Shown: piece by piece, positions 6,973 to 13,287 of the stretch
Numbering within the stretch: position 1 is the stretch's first letter
Layout: each line of letters opens with the position of its first letter
Source of the DNA: Gammaproteobacteria bacterium
GTDB taxonomy: Bacteria > Pseudomonadota > Gammaproteobacteria > HK1
Assembly (NCBI GenBank): GCA_013042035.1
Contig: JABDQX010000353.1
Coordinates: 1 to 13,287, forward strand
Length of the DNA stretch: 13,287 bases
Reading direction: 5' to 3'
The notes under the pieces: model-generated
Databases searched by the model: none
What the model was told of the DNA's origin: nothing
What the model saw: only the letters and a program-made list of their open reading frames with translations
Program-made: the position numbers and the translations under genes

Positions 6973-7998
6973 ATGAATATGAACAAAGCCACTGGATTTC
7001 TTTCTGTCGTTTTGATGGCCCAACTCCTGTTGGCGGGTACCCTGATGTTCTCGGTTCCTGACCTGGCGGCGGTTCGTCCCGATACGCCGTTGATTGAGCT
7101 TACCGATCAATCGGTGGATCGCTTGATTATTGAGGGAGCGGATAACGAAAAGGTTGTTCTTCGGAAAGCATCCGATCGCTGGACTCTCCCTGATCATTTC
7201 GGATTTCCGGTTGAAAATGGCAAGGTGGCGCAACTTATCGAGCAACTGAAGTCTCTCCAACACGGTTTTCCGATCGCTACCACCTCGACGGCCCTGACAC
7301 GATTCAAGGTAACCGACAAATCCTTCGAGCGGCGTATCACTCTGGCCCAGGGCAATGAGGTGTTGAAAAAGATCTACTTGGGTTCCTCGCCGGGGATACG
7401 CCGGATCCACGCCCGGACGGACGAGAACGAGGCGGTCTATTCCGTGAATTTTTCGGCCTACCAGGTGCCAACAAAGGCGGAAAACTGGGAAGACAAGGAA
7501 ATCCTTCGTTTCCCCCAGGAAGATATCGAGGAGATCCGAGTAGCCGATTTGATAATTCGTCAGGCTCCTGCCGAACCAGCGAAAGAAAAGAAAGAGAAGG
7601 CCGAAGGCGCCGAGAAGGAAGAAAAATCAACACCACCCAAACAGCCTGTGTGGATAGCGGAAGGACTGGGGGCGGGAGAACGCCTGGACGAGGAAGGCGC
7701 CGCGAAATTGGCCGGATTACTGTCGGGTTTGCGTATCGCCCGGGTAATGGGGATAGAGCCTCAAGCGGAATATGGGCTCAATGCGCCACGATTGAGTCTG
7801 AGCTATCGCCGGAAAAATGCCGAGATCGTGGAGTACGTACTGGGCAAAGCTGAATCGGGTACTGATTTTGTTCTGAAGGCCTCCCAGCGGGAGGAATATT
7901 TTCGGCTTGATGATTACACCGTCAAACCTCTGCTGGAAGCGGCAAGCAGAGACAAGTTGGCGAAAAATGGGGAAAAAGACGATACCCCAGTGGAATAG
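6973..7998 (+). CDS. DUF4340 membrane-anchored protein
   Basis: The 341-residue protein has one N-terminal membrane segment (about 8-29) and then an extracytoplasmic region with the features of DUF4340. These include a repeated pattern of I/V-rich strands, DRWTLP (68-73) and a second copy-like half after residue 225 containing AEYGLNAPRLSLSY. DUF4340 genes regularly follow GldFG-type permease genes, so it is probably a periplasmic component of the same complex. That is inference from context. Residues 199-225 are a Lys/Glu/Ala-rich charged linker, and the C-terminus is also charged. The chosen ATG at 6973 has GAGG 6 nt upstream. An in-frame ATG at 6961 overlaps the previous stop as ATGA and would add MRRA; ATG 6979 is a third option. 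This is the last gene of the plus-strand block. Confidence 0.85.
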   Translation: MNMNKATGFLSVVLMAQLLLAGTLMFSVPDLAAVRPDTPLIELTDQSVDRLIIEGADNEKVVLRKASDRWTLPDHFGFPVENGKVAQLIEQLKSLQHGFPIATTSTALTRFKVTDKSFERRITLAQGNEVLKKIYLGSSPGIRRIHARTDENEAVYSVNFSAYQVPTKAENWEDKEILRFPQEDIEEIRVADLIIRQAPAEPAKEKKEKAEGAEKEEKSTPPKQPVWIAEGLGAGERLDEEGAAKLAGLLSGLRIARVMGIEPQAEYGLNAPRLSLSYRRKNAEIVEYVLGKAESGTDFVLKASQREEYFRLDDYTVKPLLEAASRDKLAKNGEKDDTPVE

Positions 7999-8091
7999 GG
8001 TAGGATTAGTCTCGTGTCGCCTCCACGGATTTTTCACGAAGTATACGAAAAGAGAATCGGTGCCTTTTTCGTGGACGCCATCTTTATCAAT

Positions 8092-8829
8092 CTACAAATG
8101 ACTGCCTTTCACAATCACGGCTATTCCAATCAGAAATAACGTCGCCAATGCCACCCCACGGTACAGCTTCCCGCTATAGTGGAGAAATAGTCGGTAACCG
8201 ATCTTATCCCCCAGGTATATAGCAGGATAGGAAAGCAAAAACAGATACAGTGATTGCAAATCCACCAGACCGGCAATCCCATAGCCCGCCAGTGCGGTTG
8301 CCGATGAAAAAGCGAAAAACATCAGCATGAAGGCACGGCTTTTTTCCGGATTCGGTTCGGTTGCCATGGCATACACGATGATTGGAGGACCGGGTATGGC
8401 AAGGGCGCCGTTCAACACGCCACCAGCGAGACCCGTCCCCCACGTCAGCGCCGGATGCACCGTTCGGTGCCGTGGATGGTAGCGGCTCAGTACTAGGCAA
8501 GCCAGGATGGTCGCCACCCCGATCGCCAACTGAAAAATCTCCGCACTTAGCCTGACCAGCAATAATGCGCCCAGCGCCGTTCCCACGGCGGCAAACGCAA
8601 ACATGGGTAGCAGGGGTTTCAACAACACCTTGGTGCGGTATTGGGGCCAGGTTTGAATACTAAGCCCCAAAGTCAGGCTGACACTGAGAACGACCGACTG
8701 GGCCGGCGTCAAGAACAAGGCAAAAGCAGGCACCGATGCCAGCGCAAACCCGAATCCCGTAAAAGCGCGTAAAGTGGCCGCAACGATAATCACGCCCCAG
8801 ATCAACGGTAATTGCTGCGGTTCAATCAC
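8092..8829 (-). CDS. TSUP-family permease (sulfite exporter TauE/SafE-like)
   Basis: This 245-residue, strongly hydrophobic protein has about eight membrane segments arranged as two related halves. The first half bears RAFTGFGFALAS (21-32) and the second bears GGVLNGALAIPGPPIIVY (136-153), the paired Gly-rich motifs of the TauE/SafE family. Members move sulfite, sulfoacetate or other organosulfonates, or are uncharacterised. Substrate cannot be assigned here. The start is GTG at 8829 and it overlaps the gpsA stop as GTGA, which implies translational coupling with gpsA. It is the last gene of the minus-strand run and meets the DUF4340 gene convergently across 93 bp without a clear terminator. 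Confidence 0.88.
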   Translation of the reverse strand: MIEPQQLPLIWGVIIVAATLRAFTGFGFALASVPAFALFLTPAQSVVLSVSLTLGLSIQTWPQYRTKVLLKPLLPMFAFAAVGTALGALLLVRLSAEIFQLAIGVATILACLVLSRYHPRHRTVHPALTWGTGLAGGVLNGALAIPGPPIIVYAMATEPNPEKSRAFMLMFFAFSSATALAGYGIAGLVDLQSLYLFLLSYPAIYLGDKIGYRLFLHYSGKLYRGVALATLFLIGIAVIVKGSHL

Positions 8830-9836
8830 TCTGGTTTTGCTGATCGCGCCAATAAGACCTTTACGGCTTCAAGGGGGGAAATATGCTCGGAAAGCACCCT
8901 GTGCACCTGCTCGGCAATCGGCATTTCGATATGATGGCGACGTGCCAGATTCACCACCGCCCGTGTGGAATCGACGCCTTCTAGCACCTCGCCCACACTC
9001 TGCCGGGCTTCTTCTAGTGATTTTCCTTCGGCAAGCGCCAAACCTAAACGGCGGTTACGGGATTGATTGTCGGTGCAGGTCAGCACGAGATCGCCAAGTC
9101 CCGCGAGGCCCATGAAGGTGTCGTGTTTTCCCCCGAGCGCGACCCCAAGGCGCATGAGCTCGGCAAGACCTCTAGTAACCAACGCGGCCCGCGTGTTGGC
9201 GCCAAAGCCCAATCCATCGGCAATACCGGCCGCGATGGCCAAAACATTCTTGACGGCACCACCGACCTGTACACCGACGATATCCCGGCTCGTATAAACA
9301 CGAAACCGTCGATTGTGCAGGCGTGTTGCCAGATCGCAGGCGAACACCGGATGTGTCGATGCAATCGTTACGGCGGTTGGCAGACCCTTGGCAACTTCGG
9401 TGGCAAAGGTTGGACCGGAGAGCACGGCCGCTGGGGTATTCGGACCGGCTATGTCCTGGACAACCTGGTGCAATAATCGACCCGTACCCGGTTCAAAGCC
9501 CTTGGTTGCCCAGGCAATCCGGACATTACCGGTAAACATTGGCGCGGCGGCTTCCAATACCCCTCGAAAAGCATGGCTTGGCACGGCAAGCAGAATATCC
9601 TGCGCCCGAGAGAGAGCATCGGCGAGATCACCGGCAATCGATAGCATGGGCGGAAAGGGGGAATTCGGCAAGAAGCGCTGGTTGACGCGATCCTCGTGTA
9701 ACGCACGGGCATGCTCGGGTTCCCAACTCCAAAGGATCGTGGGTTCCTCATTTCGAGCTAACAGGATCGCAATTGCCGTTCCCCATGCGCCGGCGCCCAA
9801 TACGGTGATGGGATGCGTGTCTGGCGTTTCGGACAT
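8826..9836 (-). CDS. gpsA: Glycerol-3-phosphate dehydrogenase [NAD(P)+]
   Basis: GpsA reduces dihydroxyacetone phosphate to sn-glycerol 3-phosphate, the backbone for phospholipid synthesis, in the cytoplasm. The 336 residues match the family length. Visible motifs are the Rossmann GAGAWGTA (14-21), WATKG (109-113), SGPTFATEVAKG (140-151), the catalytic Lys196 in GGAVKNVLA, NTRAALVTRGLAE (214-226) and GLAGLGDLVLT (243-253). The ATG at 9836 is preceded by GGAG at 11 nt. An upstream in-frame start at 9899 would add 21 unrelated residues overlapping the end of cpdA, so I reject it. cpdA ends 50 bp upstream on the same strand. The TGA overlaps the GTG of the permease gene. In many gammaproteobacteria gpsA sits beside secB, which is not the case here. 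Confidence 0.96.
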   Translation of the reverse strand: MSETPDTHPITVLGAGAWGTAIAILLARNEEPTILWSWEPEHARALHEDRVNQRFLPNSPFPPMLSIAGDLADALSRAQDILLAVPSHAFRGVLEAAAPMFTGNVRIAWATKGFEPGTGRLLHQVVQDIAGPNTPAAVLSGPTFATEVAKGLPTAVTIASTHPVFACDLATRLHNRRFRVYTSRDIVGVQVGGAVKNVLAIAAGIADGLGFGANTRAALVTRGLAELMRLGVALGGKHDTFMGLAGLGDLVLTCTDNQSRNRRLGLALAEGKSLEEARQSVGEVLEGVDSTRAVVNLARRHHIEMPIAEQVHRVLSEHISPLEAVKVLLARSAKPE

Positions 9837-9886
9837 AAATGATTTTGCTCCGCAATAATTTTGCCACGCAAAATTATATGTCGAAG

Positions 9887-10783
9887 TTACGATACCCACA
9901 CCACATCGGAATGAATTCCTCCATCGGATTCAAGTACCAGCCGGCGATAACCGGGAGGACCTTCCGTTGGCGAAATCTGTTCCGAAGCGGCGTTGAATTG
10001 AAAGCAGGTGGAAGGGGTGCCGAACAACGTCACCTCCCCACGTTTTGCCTCGAAGGCATTGTGAATGTGTCCCCAAACGATACCACGCACATTGGCGTAA
10101 TGATCGACGATGGAAAAAAATGCCTCGGCATTACGCAACCCAATGGAGTCCATCCCCGCGCGGCCAAAAGGAACCGGATGATGATGCAAGCACAGGAGTG
10201 CATGAGAATGGGGATGCTCATGAAGCAGCGTTTCCAGGCGGTCAAGCTCTTCCGGACTCAATTGGCCGTATTGCTTTTGGGACACCATGGTATTTAGCAA
10301 AACAACCAACCAGTTACCGTGGTTAACATGGCCAAAGTTTACGGAGGGGTTATCATCCGCAAAAGCCATGGGCGCTGCGGGATCATTGGCGCCTTTTTTG
10401 TCCGGGCCATGCCCTCCGGCTTGCGCGCCCTGTCCGCCATTCCCTGTCCATTGCCCATTGCCCATCGTCCATTCCATAAACATCTCGGCCAGTAGCGCAG
10501 GTTCGTCGTGATTACCCGGCAGAACATGGATCGGTGCCCCCATTCGAGCGATAGACTCCCGAAAACGCTGGTAAACGATACGAGGCCCATCATGGACCAA
10601 ATCACCGGTTGCCAATATGAAGTCGGGTTGCGGATCGGTGCGTATCGCATGTTCGATGACACGTTGAAAGGTCTGCCAGGTAGCTGTGCCTTTTAGTCGT
10701 CCATCTTCTTGAACGAGCAGATGGGAATCGGTGAATTGAAGGACATGCAGCGCCTTTCCGGTGGGCAAGGGAAAATTGGTCAC
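9887..10783 (-). CDS. cpdA: 3',5'-cyclic-AMP phosphodiesterase, CpdA/Icc type
   Basis: A calcineurin-like metallophosphoesterase of 298 residues, predicted to hydrolyse cAMP to AMP and so lower CRP-type signalling. The dinuclear metal ligands are present: FTDSH (Asp19, His21), TGDLVHDG (Asp61), PGNHD (Asn91, His92), LHHHPVP (His200-202) and GHIH (His239, His241), followed by the TPSTCFQF motif typical of CpdA. Compared with E. coli CpdA (275 residues), about 35 extra residues lie between GNHD and the strand NWLVVLLNT. Residues about 105-141 are Gly/Asn/Gln-rich and their DNA contains four tandem heptamers (10446-10473). The catalytic residues flank this insertion and are intact, so activity may be retained. 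The start is GTG at 10783 with GAGG 9 nt upstream. It follows the CBS gene by 62 bp and precedes gpsA by 50 bp. Confidence 0.9.
   Translation of the reverse strand: MTNFPLPTGKALHVLQFTDSHLLVQEDGRLKGTATWQTFQRVIEHAIRTDPQPDFILATGDLVHDGPRIVYQRFRESIARMGAPIHVLPGNHDEPALLAEMFMEWTMGNGQWTGNGGQGAQAGGHGPDKKGANDPAAPMAFADDNPSVNFGHVNHGNWLVVLLNTMVSQKQYGQLSPEELDRLETLLHEHPHSHALLCLHHHPVPFGRAGMDSIGLRNAEAFFSIVDHYANVRGIVWGHIHNAFEAKRGEVTLFGTPSTCFQFNAASEQISPTEGPPGYRRLVLESDGGIHSDVVWVS
10446..10473. repeat. Four tandem heptamers inside cpdA
   Basis: On the plus strand four consecutive units read GTCCATT, GCCCATT, GCCCATC and GTCCATT. On the minus (coding) strand they are AATGGAC, GATGGGC, AATGGGC and AATGGAC, encoding part of EWTMGNGQWTG. 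The pattern parallels the AATT-based heptamers at 339-366. The tract sits within the segment of cpdA that has no counterpart in E. coli CpdA, which suggests the extra residues came from repeat insertion or expansion. Confidence 0.65.
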
Positions 10784-10845
10784 CTGGTCAATCCTCGAAA
10801 TCAGTATTCATTTACCCTTCCCCCGGGCACCTCGCACAATGGACA

Positions 10846-11439
10846 TCAACGTCCCAGTTTTTGCTGGATTTCCGCTAGGGTTTGCGCGGCTGGCATCGCG
10901 GGAATAACCAGAACACCGAGCTGGCGTCCGATTTGACTGGTGGAAAATAGCCCATCAATGCGTAGCCCACCAGTGTCTTCATCGATCTCGGCCACCAGGA
11001 GATGCTTGCGGTCAAGGTGCCTTAGCGTTGCAACAATATGCCCGACCTTGGCATTTCGCACGTTTACGATATTGATCACGGTAACATCACATTGGGGCGT
11101 CATCAGCATACGGACAGTAATTTCAGCGCGTGGGAGGCGCTTTTCTTCCGCAATCCTGATAGGGTCTTCGCCGAGTATCGTTTTGGATGTGACTGTCCCG
11201 ATAACTTTGTCCATCTCTTCGGTAATCAGAAGAAGACGCACGCCCGCCGATTTCATCATCTCCAATGCCTCATCAATGGGCACATCCGGCGCTACCGTTA
11301 CTGGTCGCACATATCGAAAATCCGTCATCACATCAAGGGCCGGACTGTCCAGACTGACCACCTCCGGCAGTTTGGGTGGCTGTGTAAATATGTTTTCCTC
11401 TCTCAGAGGAATGCAGGAAAAAGGGGCATAGTTTTGCAC
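10846..11439 (-). CDS. Two-CBS-domain protein
   Basis: The 197-residue soluble protein contains two tandem CBS modules. The first covers about residues 35-95 (DVMTDFRYVRPVTVAPDVPIDEA through IGTVTSKTIL, here split) and the second about 108-170 (VRMLMTPQCDVTVI through RIDGLFSTSQIG). CBS pairs bind adenine nucleotides such as AMP, ATP or SAM and usually regulate a partner. No effector domain is fused, so the partner is unknown. Residues 1-34 are an unassigned lead. The GTG start at 11439 has a strong AGGAG 6 nt upstream. A 15-bp perfect inverted repeat ends only 2 nt before that Shine-Dalgarno, which hints at control of translation or transcription. Downstream cpdA follows after 62 bp, so nucleotide sensing and cAMP breakdown may share a transcript. 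Confidence 0.85.
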   Translation of the reverse strand: MQNYAPFSCIPLREENIFTQPPKLPEVVSLDSPALDVMTDFRYVRPVTVAPDVPIDEALEMMKSAGVRLLLITEEMDKVIGTVTSKTILGEDPIRIAEEKRLPRAEITVRMLMTPQCDVTVINIVNVRNAKVGHIVATLRHLDRKHLLVAEIDEDTGGLRIDGLFSTSQIGRQLGVLVIPAMPAAQTLAEIQQKLGR

Positions 11440-11452
11440 TTGAGTCTCCTGA

Positions 11453-11491
11453 TAATTTGTTCTAACCGCTTTGGGTGGTTAGAACAAATTA
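11453..11491 (-). promoter_or_regulatory. 15-bp perfect inverted repeat in front of the CBS gene
   Basis: Arm TAATTTGTTCTAACC (11453-11467) and its exact reverse complement (11477-11491) enclose a 9-nt loop. In the CBS-gene transcript the stem would end 2 nt before AGGAG (11450-11446). No T-run follows on either strand, so a plain intrinsic terminator is unlikely. Candidate roles are an operator for a dimeric regulator, a leader hairpin that modulates ribosome access, an mRNA-processing site between mltD and the CBS gene, or a dispersed palindrome. The symmetry is certain; the function is inference. Confidence 0.5.
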
Positions 11492-11569
11492 CATGTTTCG
11501 ATGTCCCATTGGGGATTTCCCAAAAAAATGAATACTTTTCATTAACCGTTCAGCGCGCAACAAAAATTA

Positions 11570-12862
11570 TTAGTGGTAGAGCTTCAGACGCTGCCCCGGC
11601 ATCAGCTTGCTGTTACGGGCAATATCATTCCAGGAAATGAGCTGCGCCAAGGATACGCTGTACCGACGCGCGATGCGCCAAAGGCTCTCGCCGGATCGCA
11701 CCACGTGAATACGATGTTTTTTTCCAGGTTTCTTTTTGGTCTTCGATGCAGTCTTGCTTACGCTGGTATTTGGCTGATAGTTGGCACGGGGTGCGGTGGG
11801 TATCAGGATATTCCGACCAAGCGCGACAGTATTCCCTCGCAATTGGTTTACCTGTCGCAGCACCGGTACAGTGGTGTCGAACCAAGCTGCAATAGTACCC
11901 AACGATTCTCCTTTTTTTACCACATGCCGATGCCATCGGACACGTTGATTTGAGGATATGGCGGCCAAACCTTCCTGAAAGATGCCGACCTTGTCCTTGG
12001 GCACAAGCAGGTGATGCGGGCCATCGGGGTCCGTTGCCCAACGGCGAAAAGCCGGGTTCAGCTTACCAAATTCATCTAGCGTCAAACCGGCTGTTTTCGC
12101 CGCCAGCGAAAGCTCAATCTGGCCATGGATGGGAACCTGCTGGAAGTAAGGCCGATTCGGTATTTTTTTCAGGGTGAGACCATACTGGCGGGTTTTTTTT
12201 ACGACAGACGCCAGGGCAAGTAGTTGTGGGACATAACCGCGGGTTTCAGCCGCCAGATTCAATGACCAGAAATCCGTGGGTTTGCCGGCCTTACGGTTAC
12301 GCTTAACAGCCTTCTGGACATTTCCTTCACCGGTATTGTAGGCGGCGATGGCAAGAAGCCAGTCACCATCGAATCTGCGGTGAAGTTCCTGAAGATAATT
12401 TAGCGCCCCCTGGGTGGACGCCAGGATGTCGCGGCGTCCGTCATACCACCAATTCTGTTTGAGCCCGTAGCGTTTTCCGGTGGCGGGGATGAATTGCCAG
12501 ATACCGGCGGCATGGGCCGGTGAATAAGCGAAGGGTTGGAATGCGCTTTCCACGATGGGGAGCAAGGCAATTTCTCCAGGCATCCCCCGACGCTCTACCT
12601 CCTCCAGAATATAATACAAATAACGAGAGCCCCGCTTCGTGGTTCGGTCGAGGTAGTCCTGATTGCGCTTGAACCAACCCAGGCGGCTTCGAACTTCCGA
12701 CGCGCCGTACGCATCCTCCAACTTTAACGAAGCCCGAACGCGATCCCATAGATCGTCATAGTGCTTTTTCTGTTCGAAGGATGCGCAGCCCGATATGCTG
12801 CCGAGTATGGCGAGAAACAATAGCAATGCGGTTAGGCGGAAGACCGGAAAATGTTTGAGCAT
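11570..12862 (-). CDS. mltD: Membrane-bound lytic murein transglycosylase D with two LysM repeats
   Basis: MltD cleaves the beta-1,4 link between MurNAc and GlcNAc in peptidoglycan, forming anhydro ends. The 430-residue form starts with a lipoprotein signal (MLKHF, hydrophobic 10-20, lipobox SISGC with Cys26), placing it at the outer membrane. The SLT domain covers about 85-230, with catalytic Glu105 in PIVESAF, the AAGIWQFIPATGKRYGL motif (118-134) and AIAAYNTGEGNV (171-182). Two LysM repeats lie at about 313-356 and 386-429, separated by a basic Lys/Thr-rich linker. The domain order and length match E. coli MltD (452 residues). I chose ATG 12862 because the lipoprotein signal begins there. 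An in-frame ATG at 12928 would add 22 residues ahead of it. Neither start has a clear Shine-Dalgarno. tolB ends 119 bp upstream on the same strand. Confidence 0.92.
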   Translation of the reverse strand: MLKHFPVFRLTALLLFLAILGSISGCASFEQKKHYDDLWDRVRASLKLEDAYGASEVRSRLGWFKRNQDYLDRTTKRGSRYLYYILEEVERRGMPGEIALLPIVESAFQPFAYSPAHAAGIWQFIPATGKRYGLKQNWWYDGRRDILASTQGALNYLQELHRRFDGDWLLAIAAYNTGEGNVQKAVKRNRKAGKPTDFWSLNLAAETRGYVPQLLALASVVKKTRQYGLTLKKIPNRPYFQQVPIHGQIELSLAAKTAGLTLDEFGKLNPAFRRWATDPDGPHHLLVPKDKVGIFQEGLAAISSNQRVRWHRHVVKKGESLGTIAAWFDTTVPVLRQVNQLRGNTVALGRNILIPTAPRANYQPNTSVSKTASKTKKKPGKKHRIHVVRSGESLWRIARRYSVSLAQLISWNDIARNSKLMPGQRLKLYH

Positions 12863-12916
12863 AATGGATGATGTTTTTGGTGATTCGCGCAGGAAAAAAG
12901 TTGGATTGAATTTAAG

Positions 12917-12935
12917 GTCTCTTATCATGAGAGAC
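12917..12935. repeat. Small inverted repeat between tolB and mltD
   Basis: GTCTCT (12917-12922) and AGAGAC (12930-12935) flank a 7-nt loop; A12915 and T12937 can extend the stem across a G-U pair. It lies just downstream of the larger tolB hairpin on the minus strand and contains the alternative mltD ATG in its loop. Function is unknown; it may be chance. Confidence 0.35.
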
Positions 12936-12946
12936 TTGAATAATAT

Positions 12947-12985
12947 GTAATTTCATTGGCCGCTTCCGGCGACCAATGAAATTAC
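12947..12985 (-). terminator. Hairpin overlapping the tolB stop codon, possible terminator
   Basis: GTAATTTCATTGG (12947-12959) and its exact reverse complement (12973-12985) form a 13-bp stem. The GC-rich loop can itself pair (CCG with CGG). The tolB TAA (12984-12982) is inside the arm. On the minus strand the stem is followed by ATATTATTC, T-rich but not a true T-run, so termination would be weak or partial. It separates tolB from mltD. Confidence 0.4.
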
Positions 12986-13287
12986 CAAGATGACCATGCA
13001 GGTTCTCTTACCTCTCCATCCTGAACCGCCAGCCGATAACGAACCTGACCATCCACGGATATGGCGGCAAGTGCACTGCCATATCGATCGGTAGTCGCAT
13101 ACAGTATTGTCGTTCCATTCGGGGAAAAACTCGGAGATTCGTCCAATCCGGTCTCGGTCAATACCTGTAAGGCACCCGTATCGAGTTTCAATAACGCGAT
13201 GCGGTACGCGCCCTTATTCCCGTGAACAAACGCGAGCTGTGTTCCATCCGGCGAGAATGTTGCACACGTGTTATAGCGCCCTTCGAA
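12982..13287 (-). CDS. tolB: TolB, C-terminal part (runs off the right edge)
   Basis: The frame is open from the right edge to TAA at 12984-12982, giving the last 101 residues of TolB. TolB is the periplasmic beta-propeller of the Tol-Pal system, which helps the outer membrane constrict at division. Visible propeller pieces are ATFSPDGTQLAFV, TGLDESPSFSPNGTTILYA and VQDGEVREPAWSSW. They align well with the E. coli TolB end (TFLDETPSLAPNGTMVIYS and DGQVKFPAWSPYL). A TTG at 13191 is an internal Leu codon, not a start. The usual next gene, pal, is absent; mltD follows after 119 bp. Confidence 0.93.
   Translation of the reverse strand, partial: FEGRYNTCATFSPDGTQLAFVHGNKGAYRIALLKLDTGALQVLTETGLDESPSFSPNGTTILYATTDRYGSALAAISVDGQVRYRLAVQDGEVREPAWSSW

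Noticed and set aside
8022..8075. Candidate bidirectional terminator between the convergent DUF4340 and permease genes
   Set aside because: Only imperfect pairings were found (TCCACG/CGTGGA far apart; ACGAAAA/TTTTCGT with a bulge), and no T-run follows on either strand.
10788..10811. Seven-codon upstream ORF (MNTDFED) just before cpdA
   Set aside because: It has a purine-rich stretch before its ATG but is too short to judge and may be chance. No attenuator-like pairing was seen around it.
1..13287. CRISPR array, tRNA, rRNA, insertion sequence or prophage
   Set aside because: No spaced direct repeats of CRISPR type, no tRNA cloverleaf, no transposase or integrase motifs were seen by eye.

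Overview
The window reads as ordinary chromosome of a free-living gammaproteobacterium. The evidence is a TolB C-terminus, an MltD-type lytic transglycosylase with two LysM repeats, a CpdA/Icc-type cAMP phosphodiesterase and a GpsA, all with gamma-like sequence, in moderately GC-rich DNA. I cannot name the genus. No tRNA, rRNA, CRISPR array, transposase or phage gene is visible.

Layout: (1) Positions 1-446 hold at most the last 20 codons of a gene entering from the left, then non-coding DNA with a heptanucleotide repeat tract and a perfect hairpin. (2) Positions 447-1907 (minus) encode a PHA-synthase-like alpha/beta hydrolase with a Cys-Asp-His triad, standing alone. (3) Positions 1908-2301 are a divergent intergenic region. 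(4) Positions 2302-7998 (plus) form a tight block: a stand-alone CYTH triphosphatase-like protein, a possible 21-codon ORF overlapping its stop, a GldA-type ABC ATPase, a fused GldF-GldG membrane protein and a DUF4340 membrane-anchored protein. The last three overlap or abut and look like one transporter complex of unknown substrate. (5) From the right edge leftwards on the minus strand run tolB (partial), mltD, a two-CBS protein, cpdA, gpsA and a TauE/SafE-type permease. It meets the plus-strand block convergently at about 8000-8090.

How genes may work together: the ATPase, the permease-GldG fusion and the DUF4340 protein should form an exporter or envelope-remodelling machine. This module is widespread but its role outside gliding bacteria is not established. 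On the minus strand gpsA and the permease share a GTGA stop/start, so they are probably translationally coupled. cpdA lies 50 bp upstream of gpsA.

The most unusual DNA-level signals are: two tracts of four tandem heptamers, one intergenic and one inside cpdA, where it coincides with an apparent Gly-rich protein insertion of about 35 residues; a 15-bp perfect inverted repeat ending 2 nt before the Shine-Dalgarno sequence of the CBS gene; and tolB without pal directly downstream. I found no clear new defence or mobile system.
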